A stretch of 64,000 nucleotides of DNA from Pseudomonas cavernae (GTDB taxonomy: Bacteria; Pseudomonadota; Gammaproteobacteria; Pseudomonadales; Pseudomonadaceae): positions 682,001 to 746,000 of the forward strand of contig NZ_CP032419.1 in NCBI RefSeq assembly GCF_003595175.1, in the 5' to 3' direction. The position numbers were made by a program, and so were the translations under genes. Of the stretch, positions 39,992-49,702 are shown in pieces. The notes under the pieces were generated by a model. That model was not told where the DNA came from. It saw only the letters and a program-made list of their open reading frames with translations, and searched no databases. How positions within the stretch are numbered: the first letter of the stretch is position 1; each line of letters starts with the position of its first letter.

Positions 39992-41119
39992 TTAGCGCAG
40001 GCTGCCGACCAGCGCCGCGACGGTCGAGAGCACATGCCGGGCCAGGCGTTTCGAGCGCTCGCCGTTCCAGCCGGTGCGCGGGTTCGGCGTGCTGTCGTGG
40101 TCCTTGAACGGCATTTCCAGGGTGAAGGACAGGCAGTCGTAGGTCTGGCCGACGAAGTTGCAGGCCAGGCGCAGGTCGGCCTGCCCCGGCGCATGGCGCG
40201 GGTAGCCGTGCTCGCTCTGGAACTCCGCACCGCTGTCCTGCAGGCGGCGGCGGAACTCGCTTTCCAGCTGGGCGAGGCGCGGGCTGTAGCCCGGGTTGCC
40301 TTCGCAGCCGGCGCTGAACACGTAAGGGATTTCCTCGTCGCCATGGATGTCGAGGAACAGGTCGACGCCGCTCCGCTGCATCTGCTGCTGGACGAACAGC
40401 ACCTCGGGGCTGGCCTCGGCGCTGGGCGCCAGCCAGGCGCGGTTGAGGTCGGTGCCGGCGAGGTTGGTGCGCAGATTGCCGCGCAGCGCGCCGTCGGGGT
40501 TCATGTTCGGCACCAGATAGAGGTCGGCCTGGGCGAGCAGCTGTTCCAGCTCGGCATCGGCCTCCTGCAGGCGTTCGATCAGGCCTTCCATGAACCACTC
40601 GGCCATGTGCTCGCCTGGGTGCTGCTGGGCGATCAGCCACAGCTTGCGCGGCGCCGCGGCCTGAGCGCTGACGCGCAGCAAGGGAATGGCGCGGCCCTCG
40701 ATGCTCTGGCCGCAGGCCAGCTGCTCGACGCCGGGGGTGGCCAGCGCCTGTTCGATCAGTCGGGCATGGCGGGCGCGGCTGTAGGGTTCGAAATAGGCGA
40801 ACCAGGCTTGCGTCTGGCTGCTGTCCAGTTCGAAGTGCAGGCCCTGCTCGTCGTAGCGGGTCGGCACGCGGAACCAGTCCTGCTGGTCGTAGGAGGCGAC
40901 CGCCTGGTAGCTGCTCCAGGCCTGGCTGTAGGCCGACTGTCCGGCATTGGTCAGGCTGAAGCCATAGCGCTGGCCGGGCGTCAGCCCTTCGGCGAGGAAG
41001 TGGAACCACTGGAAGTGCGGGCTGTTCAGGTCCGGGCGGATGGCCAGCAACACCTGGTGCGAGTTGCTGGCATCGAGGACCTGGATGTTGCCGCTGTCGA
41101 AGTCGCAGCGAATGTGCAT
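39992..41119 (-). CDS. M14 family zinc carboxypeptidase (cytosolic type)
   Basis: Protein of 375 residues. An N-terminal beta domain (1-115) precedes an M14 peptidase domain with zinc ligands in QQHPGEHMAEW (His, Glu) and LDIHGDEE (His), the substrate-binding NPDGALRGNLR with DLNRAW, and the catalytic glutamate in FTLEMPF. This layout matches bacterial cytosolic carboxypeptidases related to CCP/Nna1, including P. aeruginosa PA2831 from memory. The natural substrate is unknown. It is convergent with the LysR gene, with 10 bp between stops. Confidence 0.88.
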   Translation of the reverse strand: MHIRCDFDSGNIQVLDASNSHQVLLAIRPDLNSPHFQWFHFLAEGLTPGQRYGFSLTNAGQSAYSQAWSSYQAVASYDQQDWFRVPTRYDEQGLHFELDSSQTQAWFAYFEPYSRARHARLIEQALATPGVEQLACGQSIEGRAIPLLRVSAQAAAPRKLWLIAQQHPGEHMAEWFMEGLIERLQEADAELEQLLAQADLYLVPNMNPDGALRGNLRTNLAGTDLNRAWLAPSAEASPEVLFVQQQMQRSGVDLFLDIHGDEEIPYVFSAGCEGNPGYSPRLAQLESEFRRRLQDSGAEFQSEHGYPRHAPGQADLRLACNFVGQTYDCLSFTLEMPFKDHDSTPNPRTGWNGERSKRLARHVLSTVAALVGSLR

Positions 41120-41126
41120 GGGCGTT

Positions 41127-41252
41127 TCACCAAACCGAGGAATGCGTGCGCGACGCTAGCGCTTTCAAGGCAGTGAAGTCCATGTCGGCGCCGAAGACGC
41201 GCGGGCCGACGAGCTGCAGCGCTAGGCCTTCGGGTCGGCAGCGAAGTTGACT
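41127..41252 (-). pseudogene. Possible C-terminal remnant of an amidase-like gene
   Basis: Minus-strand frame of 41 codons ending in TGA. PEGLALQLVGPRVFGADMDF resembles the GLPxGxQLVGP end of amidase-signature enzymes. No start and no upstream part remain. Very tentative. The rest of 41253-41640 shows nothing recognisable. Confidence 0.22.
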
Positions 41253-41640
41253 TCATCCGACCGGGGTGGAGGTTCGCCGCGGGGCGAAATTGCGCTCACT
41301 TGGCTGCCGGTTCACCCAGCGCCTGACGAGGCGCTATGACCACCCTCGCGCGTCAGCGAACGACTGAGTTCGAGCCGTTGCTGAGGCTCAGGGACGTCTA
41401 CGCAACCGCGAGCGATTCACAGCTGGAGTGCATACGCAGGGCCAAGTCCAGGCAACTGCCCGATAGGGGCCATTGGCTCTTGGTCGCGAGGTGTTTCTGT
41501 CCGCGCGGCATACGGCGGATGGATAGCCCTGCGGCAGGGCCTCCAGCTCGGCCAGCGGCTGCGACAATTGGTGCCATGCGCGACGATATTTTTCATCCAG
41601 GCTTGCTGCTAAAGTCGCGCCGCCGTCTAGAGTGGAACCT

Positions 41641-42027
41641 ATGGACACCCATCGCCGCCACCGCCCGCAGGTCGCCTGGATGCTGTACTGCAGCGTTCTC
41701 TTCGGCGTGCTCGCGTGTGGCCTGGGCCATGGCCAGATGCTCGGCCTGCAGCTCAACGGCATTGGCGGTCTGTACTGTACGGTCGACAACGGTGGTGGGC
41801 CGCTTCGCGACCTCTCCAGCGACAGCCCGCTGAGCAGCTCCCTCTCCCTCTCCAGCATCTCGAGTTGCTCGCTGTGTGCCAGCCTGGGCCTCGGCCTGGC
41901 CCTGCTGTTCGGCATGATCTGGCTGTACTGGCCTGCCACCACTCCGCGCCTGGCCCGCGAGCGACGGATCAAGGCGCCCCCCCGCTACAGCTGGCCGCCA
42001 TCCAGCCCGCGCGCGCCACCCCTGTAA
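41641..42027 (+). CDS. DUF2946 family protein
   Basis: Product of 128 residues with an N-terminal hydrophobic helix, a central SCSLCASLGLGLALLFG segment with the CxxC-like cysteines typical of DUF2946, and a proline-rich basic tail. Such proteins are often encoded beside copper TonB receptors and PCu(A)C chaperones, as here, although a MITE now separates this gene from the receptor gene. The biochemical role is unknown. ATG 41641 is preferred to GTG 41632. Confidence 0.78.
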   Translation: MDTHRRHRPQVAWMLYCSVLFGVLACGLGHGQMLGLQLNGIGGLYCTVDNGGGPLRDLSSDSPLSSSLSLSSISSCSLCASLGLGLALLFGMIWLYWPATTPRLARERRIKAPPRYSWPPSSPRAPPL

Positions 42028-42145
42028 CCCCTGCTGCACCCTGCCCCCGCTCGGCGGGCGTCTTCGTGGGCGCCTGGCCGTCGGCGTTGTCGGATGCGGG
42101 CCGGTGCGCCCAATGCAGTTGAAGTCGTCCCGTGGGGCGACCCAA

Positions 42146-42285
42146 GAACCTGTTCATGATCTCGCGAGCTAGAGCCAGACAAGGCAAAAACAGCCGAGGA
42201 AGCGGAGTTTACGGTTGTAAATGAGCATTCCGAGGCTGTTTTTAACGCCGTATGGCTGACGCGCAGCAGATCGTGAACAGGCTTC
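42146..42285 (-). mobile_element. TNA-target MITE, copy 3 (reverse orientation)
   Basis: Runs from GAACCTGTTCATGATC to GATCGTGAACAGG and the following CTTC, with the interior in the opposite orientation to copies 2, 6 and 7. The right terminus differs by one inserted base and the flanks (CAA/TAG) are not an exact duplication, suggesting an older copy. Confidence 0.82.
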
Positions 42286-42316
42286 TAGGGAATTAATAAG
42301 AATCAGGGGTTAGTCC

Positions 42317-44335
42317 ATGCGTCATCTATCGCTCCTAGGCCTGTGCGCGCTCGGCGCCGGCTGGCAGGCGCCGGCTCAGGCCGACCATCTGGAGCTCGAG
42401 CAAACCACCATAGTCGCCGAGCAGGCCAGCGACCCGACGGCCCCAGGCCTCGCCGAGAAGCAGGCCGAGTTCGCCCATATCCCCGGCGGCGCGTCGCTGG
42501 TCGATGCGGAAACCTACAAGGACGGCCGCAGCAGCACCCTCCAGGATGCCCTGGGCATGGCCACCGGGGTGCTGATCCAGCCGCGTTTCGGTGCCGAGGA
42601 GGCGCGCCTGTCGATTCGCGGCTCCGGCCTGCAGCGTACCTTCCACGGTCGCGGCCTGCTGCTGATGCAGGACGGCGCGCCGGTCAACCTGGCCGACGGC
42701 AGCTTCGACTTCCAGACCATCGAACCGCTGGCCACCGACCACATCGAAGTGCTGCGCGGCGCCAACGCCTGGCGCTACGGCGCGGCCACCCTCGGCGGTG
42801 CGATCAACTTCGTCGCCCCGACCGGCAAGAGCGCACCGCCGCTGGATCTGCGCGCCGAGGGCGGCAGCTTCGGCTATCGGCGCCTGTTCGGCGCGGTGGC
42901 GCAGGACTTCGGCGATGCCGACGCCTACCTGAGCCTCAACGACTATGCCCAGGACGGTTTCCGCGACCATGCCAAGCAGGACAACCAGCGCTACTTCGCC
43001 AACCTTGGCGGGCGCATCAATGATCGACTGGCCACCCGCGTCTACCTCACCCATGTGGAGACCGATTCCGAATTGCCGGGCAGCCTGACCAAGGCGCAGC
43101 TGCGCCGCGACCCGGAGCAGGCGTCGGCGGCCAGCATCAGCGGTGACCAGCACCGTGACTTCAACCTCAACCGCCTCGGCAACCTCACCACCCTGCAACT
43201 GGACGGCGGCCACCGCCTGGAACTGGCCAGCTACTACAGCGAGAAATCGTTGTTCCACCCGATCTTCCAGGTCCTCGACATCGACAGCGAGGACTACGGC
43301 CTGCGCCTCTCGCACCTGTGGGAGAACGCGCAGGGCTGGCGCTGGCGCAGCGGGCTGGACAGCAGCCACGGGCGCAACCAGCAGTCCAACTTCGTCAATG
43401 TCGGCGGGCATAAGGGCGCCAAGGTCGACGAACTGCGGCAGACCGCGCGCAACCTGAATGTGTTCGGCGAACTGGAAGTGCCGCTCGCCGAGCGCTGGGC
43501 GCTGATCGGCGGCTTGAGCTGGCTGCATCAGCAACGCGATTCCGACGATCGCCTGCTGATCGGCCGCGATACCTCGTTCGACCAGACCTACATCGGCCGC
43601 ATCGGTCGTCTCGGCGTGCGTCACGACCTGGCCGAGGGCGTGCAGCTGTTCGCCAACTTCAGCCAGAGCTTCGAGCCGCCAAGCTTCAGCGAACTCACCG
43701 GCGGCCAGGTCATCGCCTTCGCCCCCAACAGCGAGCAGCAGGCCAGCACCTGGGAGGCCGGCATGCGCTGGTCACGCGATAGTCTCGACCTCGATCTGGC
43801 GGTGTACCGCAGCGAGATCCGCGACGAGCTGCTGAGCCTCAACGACGCCAACGGCCAGCCGCTCGGCACGGTCAACGCCGATCGCACCGTCCACCAGGGC
43901 GTCGAACTGGGCGGCGCCTGGACCCTCGGCCAGGTCGTGCTGCGCGGCCAGTATCTGTTCAACGACTTCCGCTTCGACGACGACCCAATGTTCGGCGACA
44001 ACCGCCTGGCAGGCGTGCCACGCCAGTTCCTCAAGGGCGAGGCGTTGTGGCAGCTGGAAGGCTGGTACGCCGGGCCGACCTGCGAGTGGGTGCCCAGCCA
44101 TTACAACGTCGACCAGGCCGAGACCCTGTATGCCGAGGGCTACGCCATCTGGGGCCTGAAGGGCGGCTACCGGCCGGCCGACGGCCTGGGCTTCTTCGTC
44201 GAGGGCCGCAACCTCGCGGACAAGACCTATATCGCCACCACCGGCGTGATCGCCAATGCCGACGGCCGGGACAGCGCGCAGTTTCTGCCCGGCGATGGCC
44301 GCAGCCTGTATGTCGGCCTGGAATGGCGCCTGTAG
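42317..44335 (+). CDS. TonB-dependent outer-membrane receptor, possibly for copper
   Basis: Protein of 672 residues with a signal peptide ending near QAQA, a TonB-box-like LEQTTIVAE, a plug domain (about 45-165: STLQDALGMATGV, IEVLRGANAWRYG) and a 22-strand-type barrel ending in the aromatic-terminal GLEWRL. It should move a metal chelate across the outer membrane using TonB energy. The downstream PCu(A)C and PepSY genes argue for copper, but iron cannot be excluded. TTAATAAGAATCAG upstream is too weak to call a Fur site. Confidence 0.87.
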   Translation: MRHLSLLGLCALGAGWQAPAQADHLELEQTTIVAEQASDPTAPGLAEKQAEFAHIPGGASLVDAETYKDGRSSTLQDALGMATGVLIQPRFGAEEARLSIRGSGLQRTFHGRGLLLMQDGAPVNLADGSFDFQTIEPLATDHIEVLRGANAWRYGAATLGGAINFVAPTGKSAPPLDLRAEGGSFGYRRLFGAVAQDFGDADAYLSLNDYAQDGFRDHAKQDNQRYFANLGGRINDRLATRVYLTHVETDSELPGSLTKAQLRRDPEQASAASISGDQHRDFNLNRLGNLTTLQLDGGHRLELASYYSEKSLFHPIFQVLDIDSEDYGLRLSHLWENAQGWRWRSGLDSSHGRNQQSNFVNVGGHKGAKVDELRQTARNLNVFGELEVPLAERWALIGGLSWLHQQRDSDDRLLIGRDTSFDQTYIGRIGRLGVRHDLAEGVQLFANFSQSFEPPSFSELTGGQVIAFAPNSEQQASTWEAGMRWSRDSLDLDLAVYRSEIRDELLSLNDANGQPLGTVNADRTVHQGVELGGAWTLGQVVLRGQYLFNDFRFDDDPMFGDNRLAGVPRQFLKGEALWQLEGWYAGPTCEWVPSHYNVDQAETLYAEGYAIWGLKGGYRPADGLGFFVEGRNLADKTYIATTGVIANADGRDSAQFLPGDGRSLYVGLEWRL

Positions 44336-44374
44336 TTTTGCCACGCGAACCCTGATCACCCAAGGAGATGGACC

Positions 44375-44878
44375 ATGAAACTGACTAACGCCCTGCTCTT
44401 GACCGCCCTGCTGCTGCCCGCGGCGTTCGCCGGCGCCCACGACTACGCGGCCGGCACCCTGCACATCGAGCATCCCTGGTCGCGCGAGATGCCGCCGAGC
44501 GCACCGACCGCCGCCGCCTATTTCGTCGTGCACAACAAGGGCGCGGCCGCCGACCGCCTGCTCGGCGTCGACACCCCGATGGCCGCCAAGGCCGAGCTGC
44601 ACGAGCACGTGCAGGCGGGCGAGCTGATGAAGATGCAGCAGGTGCAGAGCGTCGAGGTGCCCGCCGGCGGCGAGGCCAGCTTCGCGCCGGGCGCCTACCA
44701 CGTGATGCTGTTCGGCCTGCAGCAGCAGTACCGGGACGGCCAGCGCTTCCCGCTGACCCTGCATTTCGAGAAGGCCGGCGACGTCAAGGTCGAGGTGGCG
44801 GTGCAGAAGCAAGCGCCAGCCGAACAGGCCGACCACGCCGACCATGCCCAACACGCCGAGCACGATCACGCGCAGTAG
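44375..44878 (+). CDS. Periplasmic copper chaperone PCu(A)C
   Basis: Exported protein of 167 residues with a signal peptide ending at about residue 20 (AAFAGA). The copper-binding pattern is present: HEHVQ with ELMKMQQV, then GAYHVMLFGL with His and Met at the end. A histidine-rich tail (DHADHAQHAEHDHAQ) adds probable metal ligands. In other bacteria PCu(A)C delivers Cu(I) to cytochrome oxidase CuA or buffers periplasmic copper. It follows the receptor gene by 39 bp with AAGGAGA before the start. Confidence 0.92.
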   Translation: MKLTNALLLTALLLPAAFAGAHDYAAGTLHIEHPWSREMPPSAPTAAAYFVVHNKGAAADRLLGVDTPMAAKAELHEHVQAGELMKMQQVQSVEVPAGGEASFAPGAYHVMLFGLQQQYRDGQRFPLTLHFEKAGDVKVEVAVQKQAPAEQADHADHAQHAEHDHAQ

Positions 44879-44956
44879 CGCCGAGCAGCCGCGGCTCAGT
44901 CCGGCCGACCTTGGCCTGAGCCGCGCGGTATTCGCCACCAATGGAGGCCGAGCACC

Positions 44957-46333
44957 ATGAACCCGTCGATCCCGTCGTTCTACAACCAGGCCTGGCGCTG
45001 GCATTTCTATGCCGGGCTGTTCGTCATCCCCTTCCTGCTCATGCTGTCGCTGACCGGCATGGTCTACCTGTTCAAGCCGCAGCTGGACCGGCTGATGTAT
45101 GCCGAACTGTTGCTGGTGCCGCGCGGCGAGCAGCTGCTGAGCGCCGACCGGCAGCTGGCCGTGGTCAGGCAGGCCCACCCGCAGGCGAGCGTGAGCAAGT
45201 ACCTGCCGCCGGTGGATGGCGAGCACAGCGCGCAGTTCGTCATCGCCGAGGGCGAGCGCCAGCTCAACCTGTTCGTCGACCCCTATCGCGGCACGCTGCT
45301 GGGCAGCCAGGATGCCGAGAACAACCTGCAGGCCATCGCCCGTGCGCTGCACGGCACGCTGCTGGCCGGTACAGTCGGCGACCGCCTGATCGAGCTGGCC
45401 GCCGGCTGGGGCATAGTCCTGGTGATCTCCGGGCTGTACCTCTGGTGGCCGCGTGGCCAGGGTGGCGCCGGCGTGCTGTGGCCGCGCCTGAGCGCGCGCG
45501 GGCGGCTGTTCTGGCGCGACCTGCATGCGGTGACCGGTTTCTGGGGCGCGCTGCTCTTGCTGTTCATGCTGCTCACTGGGATGACCTGGACCGGCCTGTG
45601 GGGCGAGCAGTTCGCCGCGGTGTGGAACCGCTTCCCGGCGCAGATGTGGAACGCGGTGCCGAAGTCCGACCTGCAGGCGCGCAGCCTCAACAGCGCCAGT
45701 CAGCAGACCGTCGCCTGGGCGGCGGAGAACACCCCGCTGCCGACTTCCGACCCGCATGCCGCGCACCAGGGCCATACCCAGGCGGCGAGCGGGCCGGTGT
45801 CGGCGCAGATCGGCCTGCAACAGGTGGTCGACCTGGCCCGCGCCGAGAACGTGCAGCCGGGTTACAGCGTGAGCCTGCCAAAAGGCGCGGAGGGCGTGTA
45901 CACCGTCGCCCTGTTCGCCGACGACCCGCGCGCCGACGCCACCCTGCATGTCGACCAGTACAGCGGCAAGCTGCTCGCCGACCTGCGCTGGCAGGACTAC
46001 GGCCTGGTGGCGAAGAGCGTGGAGATGGGCGTGGTGCTGCACGAGGGCAAGTTCTTCGGCCTGGCCAACCAGCTGCTGATGCTGGCGGTGTGCCTGATGA
46101 TCCTGCTCAGTTCGCTCAGTGGCCTGGTGCTGTGGTGGCAGCGCCGGCCGCAGGGCTCGTTGGGTGTGCCGCCGCTGCGCCACGACCTGCCGTTATGGAA
46201 GGGCGCGGTGGTGCTGATGCTGCTGCTCGGCCTGGCGTTGCCGTTGGTCGGTGCCTCGCTGCTGCTGATTTGGACGTTGGACTGGCTGGTTTTATCGCGT
46301 TTTGCTCCGGCGCAACGGGTGTTGGGCAGCTAA
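44957..46333 (+). CDS. PepSY-associated membrane protein
   Basis: Inner-membrane protein of 458 residues with four main hydrophobic helices: WRWHFYAGLFVIPFLLMLSL near the N-terminus with the conserved WHFYAG histidine, two central helices (FWGALLLLFMLLTGMTWTG) and C-terminal helices. Large periplasmic PepSY-like loops lie between them. A His-rich HAAHQGHTQ lies in the second loop. Family members act as metal-related reductases or accessory proteins to TonB uptake. It is co-directional with the receptor and chaperone genes. Confidence 0.88.
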   Translation: MNPSIPSFYNQAWRWHFYAGLFVIPFLLMLSLTGMVYLFKPQLDRLMYAELLLVPRGEQLLSADRQLAVVRQAHPQASVSKYLPPVDGEHSAQFVIAEGERQLNLFVDPYRGTLLGSQDAENNLQAIARALHGTLLAGTVGDRLIELAAGWGIVLVISGLYLWWPRGQGGAGVLWPRLSARGRLFWRDLHAVTGFWGALLLLFMLLTGMTWTGLWGEQFAAVWNRFPAQMWNAVPKSDLQARSLNSASQQTVAWAAENTPLPTSDPHAAHQGHTQAASGPVSAQIGLQQVVDLARAENVQPGYSVSLPKGAEGVYTVALFADDPRADATLHVDQYSGKLLADLRWQDYGLVAKSVEMGVVLHEGKFFGLANQLLMLAVCLMILLSSLSGLVLWWQRRPQGSLGVPPLRHDLPLWKGAVVLMLLLGLALPLVGASLLLIWTLDWLVLSRFAPAQRVLGS

Positions 46334-46417
46334 TCTTGCTCGGCGAGGATGGACGAGTTAAGAATCATTCCTTATTGTGCGGCAGGCTTCACCCCCGTTC
46401 TGATAGAGGATATATCC

Positions 46418-46684
46418 ATGCGCAAATTGCTTCTGCTCAGTCTGATTGCCGCCAGCCCTCTGGCTTTCGCCGATCCGCAATGCACCACCGCCGACAAGGC
46501 GCAGTGGCAGGATCAGACCAAATTCCAGGAAACCCTCAAGGGTCAGGGTTACGAGATCAAGAAGTTCAAGGTCACCAGCACCAATTGCTACGAGATCTAC
46601 GGCTGGGACAAGGACAAGCGCAAGGTCGAAATCTATTTCGACCCGGTGAGCGGTAACGTCGTCGAGCAAGAGATCGAAGACTGA
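46418..46684 (+). CDS. Small periplasmic PepSY-domain protein
   Basis: Product of 88 residues with a signal peptide (MRKLLLLSLIAASPLAFA) followed by one PepSY-like unit (FQETLKGQGYEIKKFKV, YEIYGWDKDKRKVEIYF) ending in the acidic EQEIED. GAGGA lies 7 bp before ATG 46418. Two cysteines (QCTT and NCYE) could pair. It sits 3 bp before the cytochrome b gene, so the pair is probably translated together. Confidence 0.87.
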   Translation: MRKLLLLSLIAASPLAFADPQCTTADKAQWQDQTKFQETLKGQGYEIKKFKVTSTNCYEIYGWDKDKRKVEIYFDPVSGNVVEQEIED

Positions 46685-46687
46685 GCC

Positions 46688-47227
46688 ATGCGCGACGACA
46701 CCCTGCGCCTGTGGGACCCGCTGGTGCGCTTCTGCCACTGGTCGGTGGCCGGGGTGTTCTTCGCCGATTACTTCTTCCTCACCTCCTTCGGCTCCCAGGT
46801 GCAGTTCTGGCATCGCTGGCTCGGCTATTACGCCGTGCTGTGCGTGCTGATCCGCGTGGGCTGGGGCTTCGTCGGCTCGCCGGCGGCGCGTTGGGCGGAC
46901 TTCTGGCCGACGCCGACGCGACTCGCCACGCACCTGCGGGCGCTATTCAAGAGGCAACCCTTCCACCGCCTCGGCCATTCGCCGCTCGGCGCGCTGGTGA
47001 TGTTGCTGATGCTGCTGTCGATGCTGAGCCTCGGCGTCAGCGGCTTCCTGATGGAGGAGGTCGACTACTTCTGGGGCGAGGATCTGCCGCGCGACATCCA
47101 CGTGTGGATCGCCGACGCGCTGTTCGCGCTGGTCTGCGTGCATATCGCCGCCGCCCTGTTCGAGAGCTGGCGGCTGAAGGAGAACCTGCCGTTGTCGATG
47201 ATCACCGGCAAGCGGCGCAGGCTGTAG
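46688..47227 (+). CDS. Cytochrome b561/b6-type membrane protein
   Basis: Four-helix inner-membrane protein of 179 residues. Heme-ligand histidines are expected in RFCHWSVAG, FWHRWLGYY, HSPLGALVM and VCVHIAA. It resembles the cytochrome b subunits of Ni/Fe hydrogenase-like and PepSY-linked electron-transfer systems. Together with the small PepSY gene it may pass electrons to a periplasmic metal or haem protein. Confidence 0.87.
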   Translation: MRDDTLRLWDPLVRFCHWSVAGVFFADYFFLTSFGSQVQFWHRWLGYYAVLCVLIRVGWGFVGSPAARWADFWPTPTRLATHLRALFKRQPFHRLGHSPLGALVMLLMLLSMLSLGVSGFLMEEVDYFWGEDLPRDIHVWIADALFALVCVHIAAALFESWRLKENLPLSMITGKRRRL

Positions 47228-47269
47228 GGTGGAAAACCGCGAAGCGTTTTCCACCGTCGGTGGCTGTAA

Positions 47270-47523
47270 GAGCCTGTTTACGATCTCGCGAGCTAGAGCC
47301 AGACAAGGCGCAACGACCAACGGGAGTAACAGCCGCAGGCTGGCCCAAAGGGCGAGCGTAGCGAGTCAAATGGCCGAGGGAGCGCAGTTTACGAGCTGTA
47401 AATGAGCATGACTCGCTGCGCTCGCCCCGTCGGGGCCGCGCTAAAGCGCGTTAGCCGCAAGCGGCTTGCCGAGGCCATTTTTAACGCCGTATGGCCGACG
47501 CGCAGCAGATCGTAAACAGGCTC
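47270..47523 (-). mobile_element. TNA-target MITE, enlarged copy 4 (reverse orientation)
   Basis: Perfect 16-bp ends GAGCCTGTTTACGATC (47270-47285) and complement (47508-47523), flanked on both sides by TAA, a 3-bp target duplication. At 254 bp it is about 110 bp longer than the others because of extra hairpin-rich DNA in the middle (47320-47470). Confidence 0.92.
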
Positions 47524-47544
47524 TAAGAAGCGACAAGGCGATTG

Positions 47545-48528
<984 letters not shown>

Positions 48529-48629
48529 TTAACGGCGCGGTCAGGATGACGGCAGGTTCGTAGGATGGGTTGAGCGTAGCGATAGCCATCGATCGTCGGT
48601 GATGGGCAGCACAGGCTCAACCTCTCCTC

Positions 48630-48700
48630 GTATCTTCTCACCCTAACGACAGGTCCTGACCGATCATCGGGAGGTGGTCTTCACCTGGTCGCCGATCTGT
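48630..48700 (+). mobile_element. Relic of an IS110 left end
   Basis: Starting GTATCT, then GACCGATCATCGGGAGG, this stretch parallels the first 60 bases of the IS110 left end at 23300-23360 (GTATCT, GACTGATCATCGGGGGA). It follows a GGATGGGTTGAG-type repeat (48560-48625) at a CCT-CT sequence. No transposase follows. Confidence 0.5.
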
Positions 48701-48741
48701 TGCGCCCGCTGGACGCGGGGTGGCGAGCGGTGGGGACGGGG

Positions 48742-49434
48742 TTACCAGGGCAGCGGCGTGCCCTCGTAGTCGATATACAGATGCTTGCCGCTGCCGCCGT
48801 GCAGGGCGATTTGCTGGACCAGGCCGCTGCAGCTGGTCGGCACGTCCAGCGGCGCCTCGCTGCCGCCCATGTCGGTGCGCACCCAGCCGGGATGCAGCGA
48901 CAGCACGGTCAGGTGGCGCTCGCTCTGTTCCTGCTCGCCATGGAAGCCGCGACTCAGGCAATTCAGCGCGGCCTTGCTGGCCTTGTACAGGGCCAGGTAG
49001 CTGCTGTCGTTGCCGGCGATGCTGCCGAGGATCGAGCTCATGAACGCCACCGTACCGCTGCCCTCGCGCACCTGCATGGCGAAGCGCTCGGCCAGGCGCA
49101 CCGGCGCCACCGCGTTGGTCATGAACAGCTGGCCGAGTTCGGCCTGAGTGGCGGCGCCGACGGATTGGTGCTGCGGGCCGGAAATTCCGGCGTTGACGAC
49201 CAGCAGGTCGAACACCTGGTCGTGCAGGCGTTGCTGCAGGGCGTCGACCGCCTCGCCATCGTCAATATCCACCTGCGCGATGACCACGCCGGGCAGTGCA
49301 CGCAGCTCGTCGGCGCGCTGCGGGTCGCGCACCGTGGCAGTGACCTGCCAACCTTCCGCCCGCAACTGGCGCACTAGCCCCAGGCCGAGGCCGCGGGAAG
49401 CGCCGATGATCAGGGCCGATTTCGTCTGGCTCAT
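48742..49434 (-). CDS. SDR family oxidoreductase
   Basis: Classical short-chain dehydrogenase of 230 residues with the cofactor loop GASRGLGLGL at the N-terminus, NAGIS, the catalytic serine region MSSILGSI and YKASK. An arginine after the second beta strand (TVRDPQR) suggests NADP preference. It resembles C-factor-like bacterial SDRs. The substrate is unknown. Confidence 0.9.
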   Translation of the reverse strand: MSQTKSALIIGASRGLGLGLVRQLRAEGWQVTATVRDPQRADELRALPGVVIAQVDIDDGEAVDALQQRLHDQVFDLLVVNAGISGPQHQSVGAATQAELGQLFMTNAVAPVRLAERFAMQVREGSGTVAFMSSILGSIAGNDSSYLALYKASKAALNCLSRGFHGEQEQSERHLTVLSLHPGWVRTDMGGSEAPLDVPTSCSGLVQQIALHGGSGKHLYIDYEGTPLPW

Positions 49435-49559
49435 GGCTGTCGATCCTCCGTCAGGTGAAGAGACCTACAGCATAACGGGCCGGGCGGCTTGCTGCCTGGC
49501 CAGGTCGGTCATCGCAACCCTGTTGCGGGCCAACTTCGGCCCCTATCTAGCGTCTTACC

Positions 49560-49680
49560 GCCCTTCCAGGCCGCCGATCACCACGGTCTTGATGATGAAG
49601 CCGAGCACCCGAGGCCGAGGAACAGCACCGTGGTGCCGTCGCGGCCGGCCTTGGACTGGGGCTGGGCGAGTGGAAGGAAG
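49560..49680 (-). pseudogene. Decayed second copy of the DUF2788 gene
   Basis: Read on the minus strand: LAQPQSKAGRDGTTVLFLGLG, then after a frameshift LGFIIKTVVIGGLEG. This parallels the intact neighbour (DLAKKSKAGRLGTAILFLGLG...). The N-terminal half is lost. A MITE (49703-49864) lies between the remnant and the intact gene. Confidence 0.65.
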
Positions 49681-49702
49681 TGCCGGCGCGTTTGCCTACG
49701 AC

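Noticed and set aside
42290..42306. Fur box upstream of the TonB receptor
   Set aside because: TTAATAAGAATCAG matches only part of the 19-bp consensus and lacks the second half; too weak to report as a site.
43772..46183. Minus-strand open frame of about 800 codons across the TonB receptor, PCu(A)C and PepSY genes
   Set aside because: It spans three well-supported genes and their spacers on the other strand; a product of high GC.
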